Of a stretch of 35,651 bases of DNA, positions 21,280 through 29,438 are shown in pieces; the stretch's first letter is position 1, and the number at the start of each line of letters is the position of its first letter. The notes under the pieces are model-generated. The model had not been told where the DNA came from. It saw nothing but the letters and a program-made list of their open reading frames with translations, and did not search any database. Source of the stretch: Bacteroidales bacterium (lineage in GTDB: Bacteria; Bacteroidota; Bacteroidia; Bacteroidales; F082); the NCBI GenBank assembly GCA_023229135.1, contig JALNZT010000039.1, positions 1 through 35,651 on the forward strand, in the 5' to 3' direction. Both the position numbers and the translations under genes were made by a program.

Positions 21280-22478
21280 TGTTACCACGCGTAAAAATTG
21301 ACTTTGCAAACGGTGCCCTAGGCCAGGTGTCAGTTAGCCCTGACGGTGTGTTTGGGCTGCTCACTACTGCCTCACCGGTTGTTGATAAGCTTGAATTACT
21401 CAAGAGTTATGTGGTTAAATCTATGGACGATGTAACCAATACACTCGGTGTAACTGCGGCAAACAATCCAGGGTTGCACAAGGTGCTTACCGAGTTTTAC
21501 AATACCGCTGGTGAAGGAACAGAGCTATGGCTGCGATGCTTTGCCGAAACTGTAAGCCTTACTGACATGGCCACCTTAAGCACCGCCAACGGCATCCGCG
21601 ATTTGTTGCAGGATGCAAACGGTAGGCTCCGTGGGGTGTTCATCCATCGCACACCCGCAGAGGGCTACACGCCTACCATTTCCGAAGGAGTTGATGGCGA
21701 TGTGGCAACTGCCAAGGCCGCCGCTCAGCTTACGGCTGAATGGAGTACCCAAACGCTAAAAGCGCCAATATTCCTAATGATTGCTGGTCTGTATTATTCC
21801 GGCAACCCTGTCGAACTTGCTGACTTAACAACCGGCGAGCAAAACCGTGTTGGTATTTTCTTAGGCGATACAGTATCTGGCAATGGCTGCGCCATAGGCA
21901 TACTGGCAGGGAGACTTGCCGCAATTCCGGTGCATCGCAATATTGGGCGAGTGAAAGATGGTGCAGCTGTAACGCTTACAAGTGCCTATTTAGGCGATAC
22001 AAAGGCCGAGCTGGCCGATGCCGGAAGCGTTCATGACAAGGGCTATATCACTTTTAGAATGCACACCGGACGCTCAGGTTATTACTTTACAGATGACCCA
22101 CTAGCCACGCTGCCAACTGACGATTACAACCATGTAACTGCCCGTCGCACTGTGGATAAAGCTTATCGCCTTGCTTATGGTGCAATGTTGAATGAGCTGC
22201 TTGAAGAGATTCCAGTTAGCGATGAGGGCCAGGTAAGTGTAACCTTTGCCAAAGGGCTTGAAACGCTTGCTGAAAACGCTGTTATTAATTCCATGACTGT
22301 AAATGGTGAGTTGGGCAACGACCCGGAAAACCAAAATGATACTGGTGTGGAGTGTTTAGTAGATACCAATCAAAACATTGTATCTACCGGATTTTTGAAG
22401 GTAGGTTTGCGAGTTAAGCCATACGGCTATGCCAGATATATCAATGTTGAACTTGGATTTAAAACTATTAGCCAATAA
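21279..22478 (+). CDS. tail sheath protein (DUF2586-like)
   Basis: 399 residues. The contractile sheath subunit. It resembles the DUF2586 family: APIFLMIAGLYYSGNPVELA, SGNGCAIGILAGRLAAIPVH, GYITFRMHTGRSGYYFTDDP and a C-terminal domain with a strand-rich end (GYARYINVELGF). Followed by a tube protein, the usual pair in myophages. Presence of this gene marks the phage as contractile. Confidence 0.85.
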   Translation: MLPRVKIDFANGALGQVSVSPDGVFGLLTTASPVVDKLELLKSYVVKSMDDVTNTLGVTAANNPGLHKVLTEFYNTAGEGTELWLRCFAETVSLTDMATLSTANGIRDLLQDANGRLRGVFIHRTPAEGYTPTISEGVDGDVATAKAAAQLTAEWSTQTLKAPIFLMIAGLYYSGNPVELADLTTGEQNRVGIFLGDTVSGNGCAIGILAGRLAAIPVHRNIGRVKDGAAVTLTSAYLGDTKAELADAGSVHDKGYITFRMHTGRSGYYFTDDPLATLPTDDYNHVTARRTVDKAYRLAYGAMLNELLEEIPVSDEGQVSVTFAKGLETLAENAVINSMTVNGELGNDPENQNDTGVECLVDTNQNIVSTGFLKVGLRVKPYGYARYINVELGFKTISQ

Positions 22479-22489
22479 GGAGACAACAC

Positions 22490-22900
22490 ATGTTTGATAC
22501 ACGACAATATGAATATGCAGACATCACTGTAGCGCTTGGTGGCCGCATAATTACGGGACTTCGAGGCGTTAAATACAACTCGAAACAGGAAAAAGAAGCC
22601 GTTTATGGCAAAGGTAATGAGCCTATGCACATCCAAAAAGGCAACAAAAGCTACGAGGGCGAAATAAGCATGCTGCAAAGCGAGCTTGAAACCCTGCGGC
22701 TTGCAGGAAAAGGTAGTGTGCTTGGACTGCGCCTGGATGCCGTGGTGGCTTATGGCAACCCCTCAAAAGGCGATGTGCTTATAGTTGATAAAATTCGCGG
22801 CATTGAGTTTACTGAGGACGCCAAGGAAATGAAACAGGGCGATAAGTTTATGGAGGTAACGCTCCCGTTTATCTGCCTGAGAATTGAAAACCAGAAATAG
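22490..22900 (+). CDS. tail tube protein
   Basis: 136 residues, directly after the sheath gene with a strong AAGGAG ribosome site. Beta-rich pattern with ADITVALGGRIITGLRGVKY, EKEAVYGKGNEPMHIQKG, YEGEISMLQSELETLR and VTLPFICLRIENQ, as in phage tube/Hcp-like proteins. Tube proteins of Mu (gpM) have comparable length. Confidence 0.8.
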   Translation: MFDTRQYEYADITVALGGRIITGLRGVKYNSKQEKEAVYGKGNEPMHIQKGNKSYEGEISMLQSELETLRLAGKGSVLGLRLDAVVAYGNPSKGDVLIVDKIRGIEFTEDAKEMKQGDKFMEVTLPFICLRIENQK

Positions 22901-22907
22901 CTGAAGT

Positions 22908-23216
22908 ATGAAAAAAGAGTTGATAGGACAGGCCACGCCTGAGCAAATTGAAGCATGGAAAAAGAAACATGGTAAGCTGTTTGGGATTATAGTGGATGGG
23001 CATATTTGCTATCTGCGTAAACCAGACCGCCGTACACTTTCTTATGCAACTGCCGCAGGTGGCAGCGACCCCATAAAGTTCAACGAAACGCTGCTAAATA
23101 ATTGCTGGGTAGGTGGTTCGGAGGCTGTAAAAACACAGGATGACTTGTTTTTGGGTGCATCAGGAAAGCTTGCAGAGCTGATTGAGGTAAAGCAGGCCGA
23201 GCTGGTAAACTTATAG
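22908..23216 (+). CDS. tail assembly chaperone
   Basis: 102 residues between tube and tape measure genes, the standard place of the tail assembly chaperone. Sequence: ATPEQIEAWKKKHGKLFGII, then VDGHICYLRKPDRRTLSYA, typical of this class in Bacteroidota phages. The gene ends with TAG at 23214-23216, but the -1 frame continues with a coding extension (next entry), the usual two-product arrangement. Confidence 0.75.
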   Translation: MKKELIGQATPEQIEAWKKKHGKLFGIIVDGHICYLRKPDRRTLSYATAAGGSDPIKFNETLLNNCWVGGSEAVKTQDDLFLGASGKLAELIEVKQAELVNL

Positions 23217-23383
23217 AGTCTGCCGGAGTAGAAGATCGCGACTTTGTGCGGGTGGTAGATGCCCAGCTACGCTACTACCTACACATAGCCGATCCCGACA
23301 GGCTTAGCGACCAGGACTGGGCGATGCGATTTAAAGAGCTGGAATGGATAAGGAAAAAAGAGGCCGATGCAAATAGGCGTTAA
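23210..23383 (+). CDS. -1 frameshift extension of the tail assembly chaperone
   Basis: 57 codons in the -1 frame, starting where the frame is re-entered and ending with TAA 23381-23383: begins LIESAGVEDRDFVRVVDAQL and ends FKELEWIRKKEADANRR. It has no plausible start codon. The -1 frame is only open after a TGA in the codons ATT GAG, so the shift must occur between about 23186 and 23213; candidates are A AAG (23189-23192) and A AAC (23207-23210), both after GTA. Mu gp41/gp42 and lambda G/GT work in the same way. The extension would contact the tape measure protein. Confidence 0.75.
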   Translation, partial: LIESAGVEDRDFVRVVDAQLRYYLHIADPDRLSDQDWAMRFKELEWIRKKEADANRR

Positions 23384-23496
23384 AGCTTAAAATCATTGTT
23401 TTTTGAAAAGCCGTATTTAAACATCCAAATAACAAATGAAAGCACCGCCAAACCAAAAATTCCGAAAGCTATATAAGATAAAATCAGGTTTAACAT
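23380..23496 (-). CDS. 38-residue single-span membrane protein, antisense
   Basis: ATG at 23496, stop TAA ending at 23380. The product starts MLNLILSYIAFGIFGLAVLS, continues FVIWMFKYGF and ends SKNNDFKL: one clear transmembrane helix and a basic tail. It has its own promoter (GTTG-N21-TATATTTG, minus strand 23546-23514) and fills the 145-base gap between the chaperone and tape measure genes on the opposite strand. Size and topology suggest a lysogenic membrane peptide such as an exclusion factor or toxin; this is inference. Confidence 0.65.
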   Translation of the reverse strand: MLNLILSYIAFGIFGLAVLSFVIWMFKYGFSKNNDFKL

Positions 23497-23513
23497 AATG
23501 TATTATTTAAGCG

Positions 23514-23546
23514 CAAATATAGGGTAAAATGAGCACGAGTATCAAC
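23514..23546 (-). promoter_or_regulatory. promoter of the antisense small membrane gene
   Basis: GTTG (23546-23543), 21-base spacer and TATATTTG (23521-23514) on the minus strand. The second box is a perfect TAnnTTTG. The -33 box lies inside the start of the tape measure gene, so late transcription would oppose it. Confidence 0.6.
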
Positions 23547-25490
23547 TATAGCTTTAATATTGTTGGCAATGCCGCTGTTGTGGTCAATAACATCATTGGA
23601 GGCATTGACAAAATGAATAATACTGTTAAGCAAAGCGCTGGTTTGTTTCAAAACCTTAGTGCTAAAATAGTTGTATTCAATCAGGCATCTCAGCTTTTGC
23701 AAAGCTTTAATACAAGCCTTATGAATGGCGCAAAAGCCGGACTTGAGCTGGATAAGTCAATGGCCGATCTGGAAGCTATTACAGGCCTTACTGGTGATAA
23801 GCTAAAAGAAGTTGAAGGATATGCCAGGCAATCAGCAAAGACATTCGGTGGAAGCGCGGCACAGGGTGTGGAAAGTTACAAGCTTATACTTTCGCAATTA
23901 GCTCCTGAAATAGCGGAAGTGCCCACGGCACTTTCGGCTATGGGAAAACACGTGAACGTGCTTAGTAAAACGATGGGGGGAAACGCCACAGCAGCTGCGG
24001 AAGTGCTCACCACTGCCTTGAACCAGTATCAGGTTTCATTAGACGATCCTACAAAGGCATCAGAGAAAATGGCTGAAATGATGAACGTCATGGCGGCTGC
24101 TGCAAAGGTTGGTAGTGCTGAGCTTCCGGCAATAAAGCAGGCTCTTGAGCAATCCGGTATGGCGGCAAAGATGTCCGGCGTTTCATTTGAAGAGCTTAAC
24201 GCCTCAATACAGGTGTTAGATAAGGCGGGAAAAAAAGGAGCTGAAGGTGGTGTGGCAATACGCAACGCTCTAAGCATTTTAGGACAAGGTAGGTTTATGC
24301 CAAAGAAAACCGCCGAGGCATTAATGGGCGCCGGAATTGATATTGAAGCTCTCGGAGATAAAAGCTTAACGCTTGCCGAAAGGTTGAAAATGCTTCAACC
24401 GGTGATGAATGATAGCGCATTGATTGGTGAAATATTTGGGCGAGAAAACTCAAACGCTGGTACGGCATTAATTGCCGGGGTCAGTAAAATTGAGGAATAT
24501 ACCGAGGCCGTTAGAGGTACGCAAACGGCAACTGAACAGGCAAATATTGTAATGGAAAGCCAGAGCGAAAAGCTTGCACGAGTTAGAGCGGCATTTGATA
24601 ATATAAAAATATCCATGTTTAATGCACTTGGTGCCGCATTGCCTTATATGCAGGTGTCAATGGAAATATTAGTGCCACTAAGCCAATCAATTCCATTATT
24701 CTCAGCACTTGGTAGTATGATTCAGTACGTTACCAATGCAGAAAAAATGAAGGCAGCGTGGGATGGCGTGCTTGCCGCTAAGACTACTATACTAACAGGG
24801 GCTACATGGTTATGGAATGCTGCATTGGCGGCTAACCCTATAATTTGGGTTGTGTTAGCTATAGGTGCATTAGTAGCGGCCTTAGTACTCGCATGGAACA
24901 AACTCGACTGGTTTAGAGGCGGTGTGATGGCGGCATGGGAAACGATAAAGCAATTCGGTATAATACTCAAAGACTTTGTTATTGACCGCATAAAGGGAAT
25001 TATTAGCGGCATAGCCGGTGTTGGTGGTGCCCTGGTAAAACTGTTTAAAGGCGACTTTGCCGGAGCCTGGGAAACAGCTAAGGCAGCTGCAGGTGATTTG
25101 GTGGGTGTGGATGCTGTGAAGAAAGCTGTTGGAAGCGCAAAAGATGCCGGCGTTAAAATTGGAGCAGCCTATCAAAAGGGCGTGGCACAGGTTAACGCTG
25201 AGAATGCGAAAGTCATTGCCTCACCATCAAACAAAATAGCTGCTGCAGTAATTCCGGGAAGTAATATAAACCCTAACGGTGGAGGAGCTACAAATGTTGA
25301 ACCGGTTGCCACATCCACAAATGCAATTGCTTCAGGCGGCACTCGAAATACTGAAATACATATCAGCCTTGGAAGCCTGGTTGATAAAATAAGCTTTAGC
25401 GGCGGTGTGGGCGAAAACTCAGAAGAAATGGTGCGGCGGGTTGAAAAAGCCCTGATGCAAGTGTTGAACGTAGCTTATGCCTCTGCCTAA
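23529..25490 (+). CDS. tail tape measure protein
   Basis: 653 residues. Determines tail length and leaves the tail during DNA entry. Typical layout: helical N-terminus, a PhageMin_Tail-type segment (LELDKSMADLEAITG, ARQSAKTFGG, TTALNQYQVSLDDPTKASEK, EQSGMAAKMSGVSFEELNAS), two adjacent hydrophobic stretches at about 420-455 (LWNAALAANPIIWVVLAIGA), and a glycine/alanine-rich C-terminus. At about 95 nm per 650 residues the tail would be short to medium (rule of thumb 1.5 angstrom per residue). Confidence 0.92.
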   Translation: MSTSINYSFNIVGNAAVVVNNIIGGIDKMNNTVKQSAGLFQNLSAKIVVFNQASQLLQSFNTSLMNGAKAGLELDKSMADLEAITGLTGDKLKEVEGYARQSAKTFGGSAAQGVESYKLILSQLAPEIAEVPTALSAMGKHVNVLSKTMGGNATAAAEVLTTALNQYQVSLDDPTKASEKMAEMMNVMAAAAKVGSAELPAIKQALEQSGMAAKMSGVSFEELNASIQVLDKAGKKGAEGGVAIRNALSILGQGRFMPKKTAEALMGAGIDIEALGDKSLTLAERLKMLQPVMNDSALIGEIFGRENSNAGTALIAGVSKIEEYTEAVRGTQTATEQANIVMESQSEKLARVRAAFDNIKISMFNALGAALPYMQVSMEILVPLSQSIPLFSALGSMIQYVTNAEKMKAAWDGVLAAKTTILTGATWLWNAALAANPIIWVVLAIGALVAALVLAWNKLDWFRGGVMAAWETIKQFGIILKDFVIDRIKGIISGIAGVGGALVKLFKGDFAGAWETAKAAAGDLVGVDAVKKAVGSAKDAGVKIGAAYQKGVAQVNAENAKVIASPSNKIAAAVIPGSNINPNGGGATNVEPVATSTNAIASGGTRNTEIHISLGSLVDKISFSGGVGENSEEMVRRVEKALMQVLNVAYASA

Positions 25491-26026
25491 TGAATAAAAT
25501 AAATACCATAGCAACTGGAATTAACTTGCCGCCTATCTTACTAAAAGATAAGGTGGTAATTATAAACATGAACAACAATGGCACTATGGCCGAGGCTGAG
25601 GGAAATGCCATTGTATCGCAGCAATATCCACTCACGCTACTTAGCAACGACTTAAAAGACTTTGTTTTTCCGATTGATCCTATCATTTCGCTGAGCTTCC
25701 GCAATATTATCACCCGGCGCACTGTGGCAAAGGGAAAGGTGAGAGGAACTATCAAGGAACGTTGGACAGAAGACGATGTGCAGATTACAATTACTGGCGT
25801 TTTATCAACTAATAATGGAGCCTATCCGGCGGAGGTGGCAGAGCTTCAAAAGTACTTCGAGTATCGCGAGCAAATTGATGTGCAAAGCCCTTTTCTTAAT
25901 GCCAGGGATATTTTTTCGATAGTTATTGAAACGCTTGATTTACCCCCAACTAAGGGGCTGGAAAATCAATCTTTTCAAATCAAGGGCTACAGCGATGACG
26001 TGTTTAACCTTTTAATTGAACAATGA
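25490..26026 (+). CDS. tail protein (DUF6046-like)
   Basis: 178 residues; its ATG overlaps the last base of the tape measure stop (TAATG). A Mu gpN-like DNA circulation protein would be expected here, but the sequence (FPIDPIISLSFRNIITRR, RGTIKERWTEDDVQITITGV, QKYFEYREQIDVQSPFLN) fits the small DUF6046-type proteins found between tape measure and hub in Bacteroidota myophages (recalled). Likely a baseplate or tail-tip adaptor. Confidence 0.6.
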   Translation: MNKINTIATGINLPPILLKDKVVIINMNNNGTMAEAEGNAIVSQQYPLTLLSNDLKDFVFPIDPIISLSFRNIITRRTVAKGKVRGTIKERWTEDDVQITITGVLSTNNGAYPAEVAELQKYFEYREQIDVQSPFLNARDIFSIVIETLDLPPTKGLENQSFQIKGYSDDVFNLLIEQ

Positions 26027-26970
26027 TGTATTACGACATGAATTGGAAAATTAAAATAGGAAAATACCAGCTTGGAATGCTACACAGCGTTGAAATAACC
26101 CGCTCGGTGGAGCAGCTAAGCGACACGGCAAAAATTGTGCTGCCTGGTGCAGTATTTAATAAGGCACTTGAGGTGGAACAAAAGATTAAGCGAGGCGACA
26201 AAGTAACTATAGAGCTTGGTTATGGCGAAAACCTAAGCACTGAATTTGAAGGCTATTTGGATAGTATTTCTACAGATGACGGAAGCATAACGCTGAACTG
26301 TGAAGACTCCTTATTCCTGCTTAAAACAGCTGTTGGCGATAAAGAATTTACAAACCCAGGGCTTGCTGATATATTAAAATACATCATGCCACAAGGCTTT
26401 ACGCTGAAATGCGACTATAGTTTCAACTATGATAAATATGTGATACAAAGTGCTACGGCCTATCAGGTGTTAAAGAAAATTCAGGAAGAAACGAAGGCTA
26501 ATATTTACCTCAAAGGAAAAGAGCTTCACGTGCATCCACAGTATAGCGAGCTGTTTGGAACCGCAATTTATAGTTTTCAAGAAAATATTGAAAGCAGTGA
26601 TTTAGAATATAAAAATGCTGAAGACAGAAAGGTGGAAGTGGTTGTGGAGGGAAAAGCTAAGGATGGTAAAGTTATCCGCGAAACCGTCGGCGAAAAAGGC
26701 GGGGATGTTATTACACGCAAAATTAACGGTGTTAGTGACCCCGCAAGTCTAAGGAATTTAGCTATTGAGCAGCTTAAAACTAAAAGCTATACCGGTTATT
26801 CCGGAGCTTTCACGGGTTGGCTTTTGCCCTGGTGCGATGCCGGTTATGCCGTTTCAATTAGAGATGATGACTACGAATACAAAAACGGCACCTATTACTG
26901 CACAGAAGTTATTACAAGTATGGACAGCTCCGGTGGTAAACGAACTATTAAAATCGGGAGGAAAATATGA
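26023..26970 (+). CDS. baseplate hub protein (Mu gpP / T4 gp27-like)
   Basis: 315 residues, overlapping its neighbours by four bases on each side. Strand-rich hub pattern: VEITRSVEQLSDTAKIVLPG, EVEQKIKRGDKVTIELGYG, EFEGYLDSISTDDGSITLNC, then a domain with QVLKKIQEETKANIYLKGKE and a C-terminal barrel (YYCTEVITSMDSSGGKRTIK). Typical late-control-D/gp27 hub fold. It anchors the spike encoded next. Confidence 0.8.
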   Translation: MMYYDMNWKIKIGKYQLGMLHSVEITRSVEQLSDTAKIVLPGAVFNKALEVEQKIKRGDKVTIELGYGENLSTEFEGYLDSISTDDGSITLNCEDSLFLLKTAVGDKEFTNPGLADILKYIMPQGFTLKCDYSFNYDKYVIQSATAYQVLKKIQEETKANIYLKGKELHVHPQYSELFGTAIYSFQENIESSDLEYKNAEDRKVEVVVEGKAKDGKVIRETVGEKGGDVITRKINGVSDPASLRNLAIEQLKTKSYTGYSGAFTGWLLPWCDAGYAVSIRDDDYEYKNGTYYCTEVITSMDSSGGKRTIKIGRKI

Positions 26971-27461
26971 ACGAGATACGCGAAAAAATACAGGCCATAG
27001 CGGGCAATCAGGGCGTGGTTATGTTTACCGCCGAGGTGGTTGACGTGGATGATACATTTTGCACGATTGACTATGGCGGCAATAAGTATGGCGGTGTAAT
27101 GCTGTTTAGCATAGGCCAGCAAGGCAAGTTTTTGTTAAAGCCTGCAATTGGTAGCATGGTAACAGTGGCAGACCTCAGCGCAGGCTTAAAGCGCGATTTG
27201 TGTCTCGTGCGTATTGACAAGCTGGAACGCTTTAAAATAGAACACAACGGACTCGTGTTTGAAATTGATGGGGAATCAGCAAAAATAGACATGAGCCACA
27301 ACGGTGTAAGCCTATCAACAATTTTTGAAAAGCTGGCCGAAATTCTTAAAACCCTTAAAGTAGCCGTACTGACGCCCAACTCACCTAGTGGGGCAATTAC
27401 ACCCGATACCCTTGCGCTTGTAACTGGTTTTGAAATGGCATTTAAATCGCTATTAAAATGA
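26967..27461 (+). CDS. baseplate spike / gpV-like protein (Mu gp45-like)
   Basis: 164 residues. The N-terminal half is an OB-fold (VMFTAEVVDVDDTFCTIDYG, KPAIGSMVTVADLS), followed by a short beta-repeat (FKIEHNGLVFEIDGESAKID) and a helical end (STIFEKLAEILKTLK). It is a short spike without a long beta-helix. It overlaps the hub and gp25-like genes by four bases. Confidence 0.75.
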   Translation: MNEIREKIQAIAGNQGVVMFTAEVVDVDDTFCTIDYGGNKYGGVMLFSIGQQGKFLLKPAIGSMVTVADLSAGLKRDLCLVRIDKLERFKIEHNGLVFEIDGESAKIDMSHNGVSLSTIFEKLAEILKTLKVAVLTPNSPSGAITPDTLALVTGFEMAFKSLLK

Positions 27462-27754
27462 AAAAAGAACACGATATTTTATTGAACGGAGACTACGACT
27501 TAGCGATAAGCGGTGGCGATTTTGCCGTGGGCGAAAACCTGAATCAGCAATTGGCCTGCCTGCTAATTGCCACACCCGGCGATTACCGCCAAAGCCCAAT
27601 CATAGGCATAGGCATTCAAAGCTACCTGCTTGATGAGGATAAGGATGAACTAAACAGGTCAATAAGGCTCAACTGCAAAAGGGACGGCCTTCAGGTGAAA
27701 AAACTTGAAATAAAAAACGGGCAGATAACAATTGACGCCACACGCGCCAATTAA
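27458..27754 (+). CDS. gp25-like baseplate wedge protein (Mu gp46-like)
   Basis: 98 residues with the T4 gp25/Mu gp46 pattern: GDYDLAISGGDFAVGENLNQ, QLACLLIATPGDYRQSPIIG, IGIQSYLLDE, and a final strand pair ending LEIKNGQITIDATRAN. It initiates sheath assembly at the baseplate. Coupled to the spike gene by a four-base overlap. Confidence 0.85.
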   Translation: MKKEHDILLNGDYDLAISGGDFAVGENLNQQLACLLIATPGDYRQSPIIGIGIQSYLLDEDKDELNRSIRLNCKRDGLQVKKLEIKNGQITIDATRAN

Positions 27755-27770
27755 TTAAAAAGGAGGGAAT

Positions 27771-28151
27771 ATGATTACACCATTAAAAGGAAGAATAAGC
27801 AGCAAGTTTGGTCAACGAAAACACCCCATAACAGGAGTGGTTTCATTCCATAACGGCCTCGACATTGCCGCTTCAATAGGCACACCCGTTGTGGCTCCTT
27901 CAGATGCTATAGTACAGCGTGTTTGGAATCACCCGAAGGGAGGCAAATCACTGAGCATAATTACTCCTGCCGGCCTTAGGTTTGGTTTTGCACACCTTAG
28001 CAAAAGGCTGGTAAAGGAGGGCGATAAGGTTAGTGCGGGACAGGCAATCGCCTTGGTGGGTACAACAGGTGCCAGCACCGGGCCTCACTTACATTTTACA
28101 GTTTCAAAACAGGGGCAATTTATTGACCCGCTTAAATACTTTACATTCTAA
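27771..28151 (+). CDS. M23-family peptidoglycan endopeptidase (endolysin)
   Basis: 126 residues, a bare M23/LytM domain: HNGLD (H27, D31), H75 in FAHLS and HLHF (H106, H108) form the zinc site and catalytic pair. No signal peptide and no extra binding domain. It lies among baseplate genes but next to two membrane-associated genes, so it is taken as the lysis endopeptidase; a tail-associated role is the alternative. The AGGAGG ribosome site (27760-27770) is exceptionally strong for this phylum. Its last base overlaps the next start. Confidence 0.85.
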   Translation: MITPLKGRISSKFGQRKHPITGVVSFHNGLDIAASIGTPVVAPSDAIVQRVWNHPKGGKSLSIITPAGLRFGFAHLSKRLVKEGDKVSAGQAIALVGTTGASTGPHLHFTVSKQGQFIDPLKYFTF

Positions 28152-28534
28152 TGTGGTTTGAAGTCTTTAGCATAATATTCGGTAGTGGCGGCATTGTATA
28201 TGGCGTTGCAAGTTGGTTCGTAAGCAAACGCGTTCGCAACAATAACTTTTTGAGCGAGTTACAAGGTTCAATTACAAAACTTACAAGTTCATACACCGAA
28301 ACGCTTAATACATTAGTTGATGTTCAGCGGCAAAACAGTAAGCTATTAATTAACCAGGACAAACTTGAAAGCCAAAACGTGATTCTGATGGCTAACCAAG
28401 AAGAATTGATTAAAGAAATAGAAAAACTAAGGCGCGAGAATAAGAGCCTTAGCACAAAATTGGCAGAACTTAATAAAACACTTAAACATGAAAAACATAA
28501 TAGTGCTGACTGCGCTGATGGTCTTTGTAGGTAG
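28151..28534 (+). CDS. membrane-anchored coiled-coil protein (holin or spanin partner)
   Basis: 127 residues: hydrophobic N-terminus (MWFEVFSIIFGSGGIVYGVA), then a long charged coiled coil with regular leucine/asparagine heptads. This is the topology of Rz-like inner-membrane spanins or of some holins. It overlaps the endopeptidase stop by one base and the next gene by 47 bases in a different frame, similar to nested Rz/Rz1 pairs. Exact function not determined. Confidence 0.6.
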   Translation: MWFEVFSIIFGSGGIVYGVASWFVSKRVRNNNFLSELQGSITKLTSSYTETLNTLVDVQRQNSKLLINQDKLESQNVILMANQEELIKEIEKLRRENKSLSTKLAELNKTLKHEKHNSADCADGLCR

Positions 28535-28961
28535 TTGTAGCAGGCATACCGCACCGGTTGTTGAAGTGCCGGTGAAAACAGTTGAAAAAACCCGCGAGCG
28601 TTTAGTGCCTTGGGTAGTTCCGGCTGATAGCAGTTATTTGTCGCTGCTATTGGAGTGCGATTCGCTAAACAATGTAATCGTTAAGGAATTGCAAGAGCAA
28701 AATAGCAAAAACACCAGCACAGACTTTAGTATCAGCAATAATAAGGTCGTTTATAAAACAATTTATAAGTATGACACTATTTACGTGCCCGTTACTGATA
28801 CGGTGATAATTAAAGACAAGCCAATCAAGGTAGAAGTTCCGGTTGAAGTAAACCGGCTTAGGTGGTGGCAGGAAGCTTTAATGTGGGCAGGTTCGGTAAT
28901 GCTGGTGGCGGTAATTCTTATCGTTTTCAAATTCATCATAAAAATTAAAAGTGGTATCTAA
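28488..28961 (+). CDS. lipoprotein with C-terminal membrane segment (u-spanin-like)
   Basis: 157 residues. N-terminal lipoprotein signal with lipobox VGSC (C17), a proline/valine-rich periplasmic region (PVVEVPVKTVEKTRERLVPW, YDTIYVPVTDTVIIKDKP), and a C-terminal transmembrane helix at about 133-150 (MWAGSVMLVAVILIVFKFII). A lipid anchor at one end and a membrane helix at the other is the defining topology of unimolecular spanins, which join inner and outer membranes at lysis. It starts inside the preceding gene. Confidence 0.65.
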   Translation: MKNIIVLTALMVFVGSCSRHTAPVVEVPVKTVEKTRERLVPWVVPADSSYLSLLLECDSLNNVIVKELQEQNSKNTSTDFSISNNKVVYKTIYKYDTIYVPVTDTVIIKDKPIKVEVPVEVNRLRWWQEALMWAGSVMLVAVILIVFKFIIKIKSGI

Positions 28962-29403
28962 ACGCATCATAACCCAACCCGGCCAGTCCCTCATCGACAT
29001 CGCAATACAGGAGTATCAGGCCACCGAGGGCATGTTTTTGCTTATGCTGGCAAACCAGAGCGTGGTAAGCTCGCTTACTACCGATCTGGAACCCGGCACC
29101 GAGCTTCAGGTGTGGCCTGTGAAAGTTGTGAAACAAGTAGTAGAACGCACCGAGAGCCTTGCGCCTTACCTGGGCATAATTATGCAGTGGATTGCGGCAG
29201 TGGGAGCAGGAAGTGGCGGAGGAACCGGAGGCAACCTAAACGATGGCGACTACGTGCACATACGTGGCGATGAAGTGGTGAGCGGCATAAAAACATTTGT
29301 AAACACCATACAAACCTTACAAATTGAAGAAATTGCTGACCAAGGCATTAGCGTGGAAGGCATATATATGAAAGATGGCGTGCTCGACGCCGGTACATTT
29401 TAA
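28951..29403 (+). CDS. LysM-type tail appendage protein
   Basis: 150 residues from a GTG start overlapping the previous stop by 11 bases. The first 55 residues look like LysM (QPGQSLIDIAIQEYQATEGM, then LEPGTELQVW); a glycine-rich linker (GAGSGGGTGG) leads to a fibre-type segment DGDYVHIRGDEVVSGIKTFV, a sequence style repeated in phage tail fibres. It probably links the baseplate or fibre base to the next gene products. Confidence 0.65.
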   Translation: MVSKRIITQPGQSLIDIAIQEYQATEGMFLLMLANQSVVSSLTTDLEPGTELQVWPVKVVKQVVERTESLAPYLGIIMQWIAAVGAGSGGGTGGNLNDGDYVHIRGDEVVSGIKTFVNTIQTLQIEEIADQGISVEGIYMKDGVLDAGTF

Positions 29404-29438
29404 CTCGAATAATCACTAACACTTAAAAACTAATAACA

